A stretch of 5,904 nt of DNA from an uncultured bacterium (GTDB lineage Bacteria > Verrucomicrobiota > Kiritimatiellia > RFP12 > UBA1067), in the NCBI GenBank assembly GCA_902773475.1, contig CACYEO010000111.1, positions 1 through 5,904 of the forward strand. The letters are read 5' to 3'. Of this stretch, positions 5,818 to 5,904 are shown in pieces. Position 1 is the first letter of the stretch. Each line of letters starts with the position of its first letter. A program made the translations under genes and the position numbers. Under the pieces are notes generated by a model, which saw only the letters and a program-made list of their open reading frames with translations, was not told the origin of the DNA and did no database searches.

Positions 5818-5904
5818 ATGTGCATGCTGGACGAGATACGCGCGAAGCGGGACGAGATATACGCTATCGCGAGGAGGCACAAGGCCGAAAAGCTTTGGGT
5901 CTTC
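5818..5904 (+). CDS. MNT-type minimal nucleotidyltransferase, N-terminal fragment (cut by window edge)
   Basis: Twenty-nine codons are visible, with no stop before the window ends. The N-terminus has two nearby Met codons (5818 and 5824), a charged helix (LDEIRAKRDEIYAIARRH), then KAEKLWVF at residues 22-29. In the MNT/MntA-like branch of the polymerase-beta nucleotidyltransferase superfamily, a strand of this type runs directly into the catalytic GS motif followed by DxD. Those residues would lie just outside the window, so catalytic competence cannot be judged. Such proteins are often paired with a HEPN-domain toxin encoded next door, which they modify by nucleotide transfer. No ribosome binding site is present, and the extended -10 box is 14 bases before the ATG, so translation is leaderless or nearly so. 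The gene diverges from the oxidoreductase operon. The family call rests on a short fragment; other small DNA- or RNA-associated proteins remain possible. Confidence 0.6.
   Translation, partial: MCMLDEIRAKRDEIYAIARRHKAEKLWVF

Overview
The window looks like chromosome of a high-GC, strictly anaerobic bacterium. The reasons are a complete ferredoxin-dependent 2-oxoacid oxidoreductase, purine-rich Shine-Dalgarno sites, and a secreted protease with an ordinary signal peptide. The oxidoreductase subunits read most like the VorB-type cluster of Bacteroidota and PVC-group anaerobes. Placement near Kiritimatiellota/Lentisphaerota is my inference from sequence flavour and has not been tested.

Layout. 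From right to left on the minus strand lies a compact four-gene operon. It begins with a 2[4Fe-4S] ferredoxin (delta) subunit (5422-5189). Next come the alpha (VorB-like) subunit (5178-4114) and a fused beta+gamma subunit (4059-2617). Last is a secreted tricorn-type S41 peptidase with an N-terminal PD40/WD40-like beta-propeller (2591-81). The gaps are 10, 54 and 25 bases, each gene has its own ribosome binding site, and a promoter candidate lies just upstream of the first gene. Positions 1-80 hold only weak inverted repeats after the last stop codon.

Right end. Between the operon and the right edge is a divergent intergenic region of about 395 bases. It contains the operon promoter, whose -35/-10 spacer carries a run of eight G on the coding strand. 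It also holds an unexplained 162-base element (5540-5701) bounded by inverted GTTGTTTCC-type motifs. On the plus strand a strong extended -10 promoter lies 14 bases before the start of a gene cut by the window edge; its 29 visible residues resemble MNT-type minimal nucleotidyltransferases.

How the genes may work together. The three oxidoreductase genes supply all four functional modules (alpha, beta, gamma, delta) of an enzyme that converts a 2-oxoacid plus CoA to acyl-CoA, CO2 and reduced ferredoxin, or runs in reverse. The co-directional exported peptidase would yield peptides or amino acids whose transamination gives such 2-oxoacids, so a peptide-catabolism unit is a reasonable but unproven reading. 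No rRNA, tRNA, CRISPR array, transposase or phage gene was seen.
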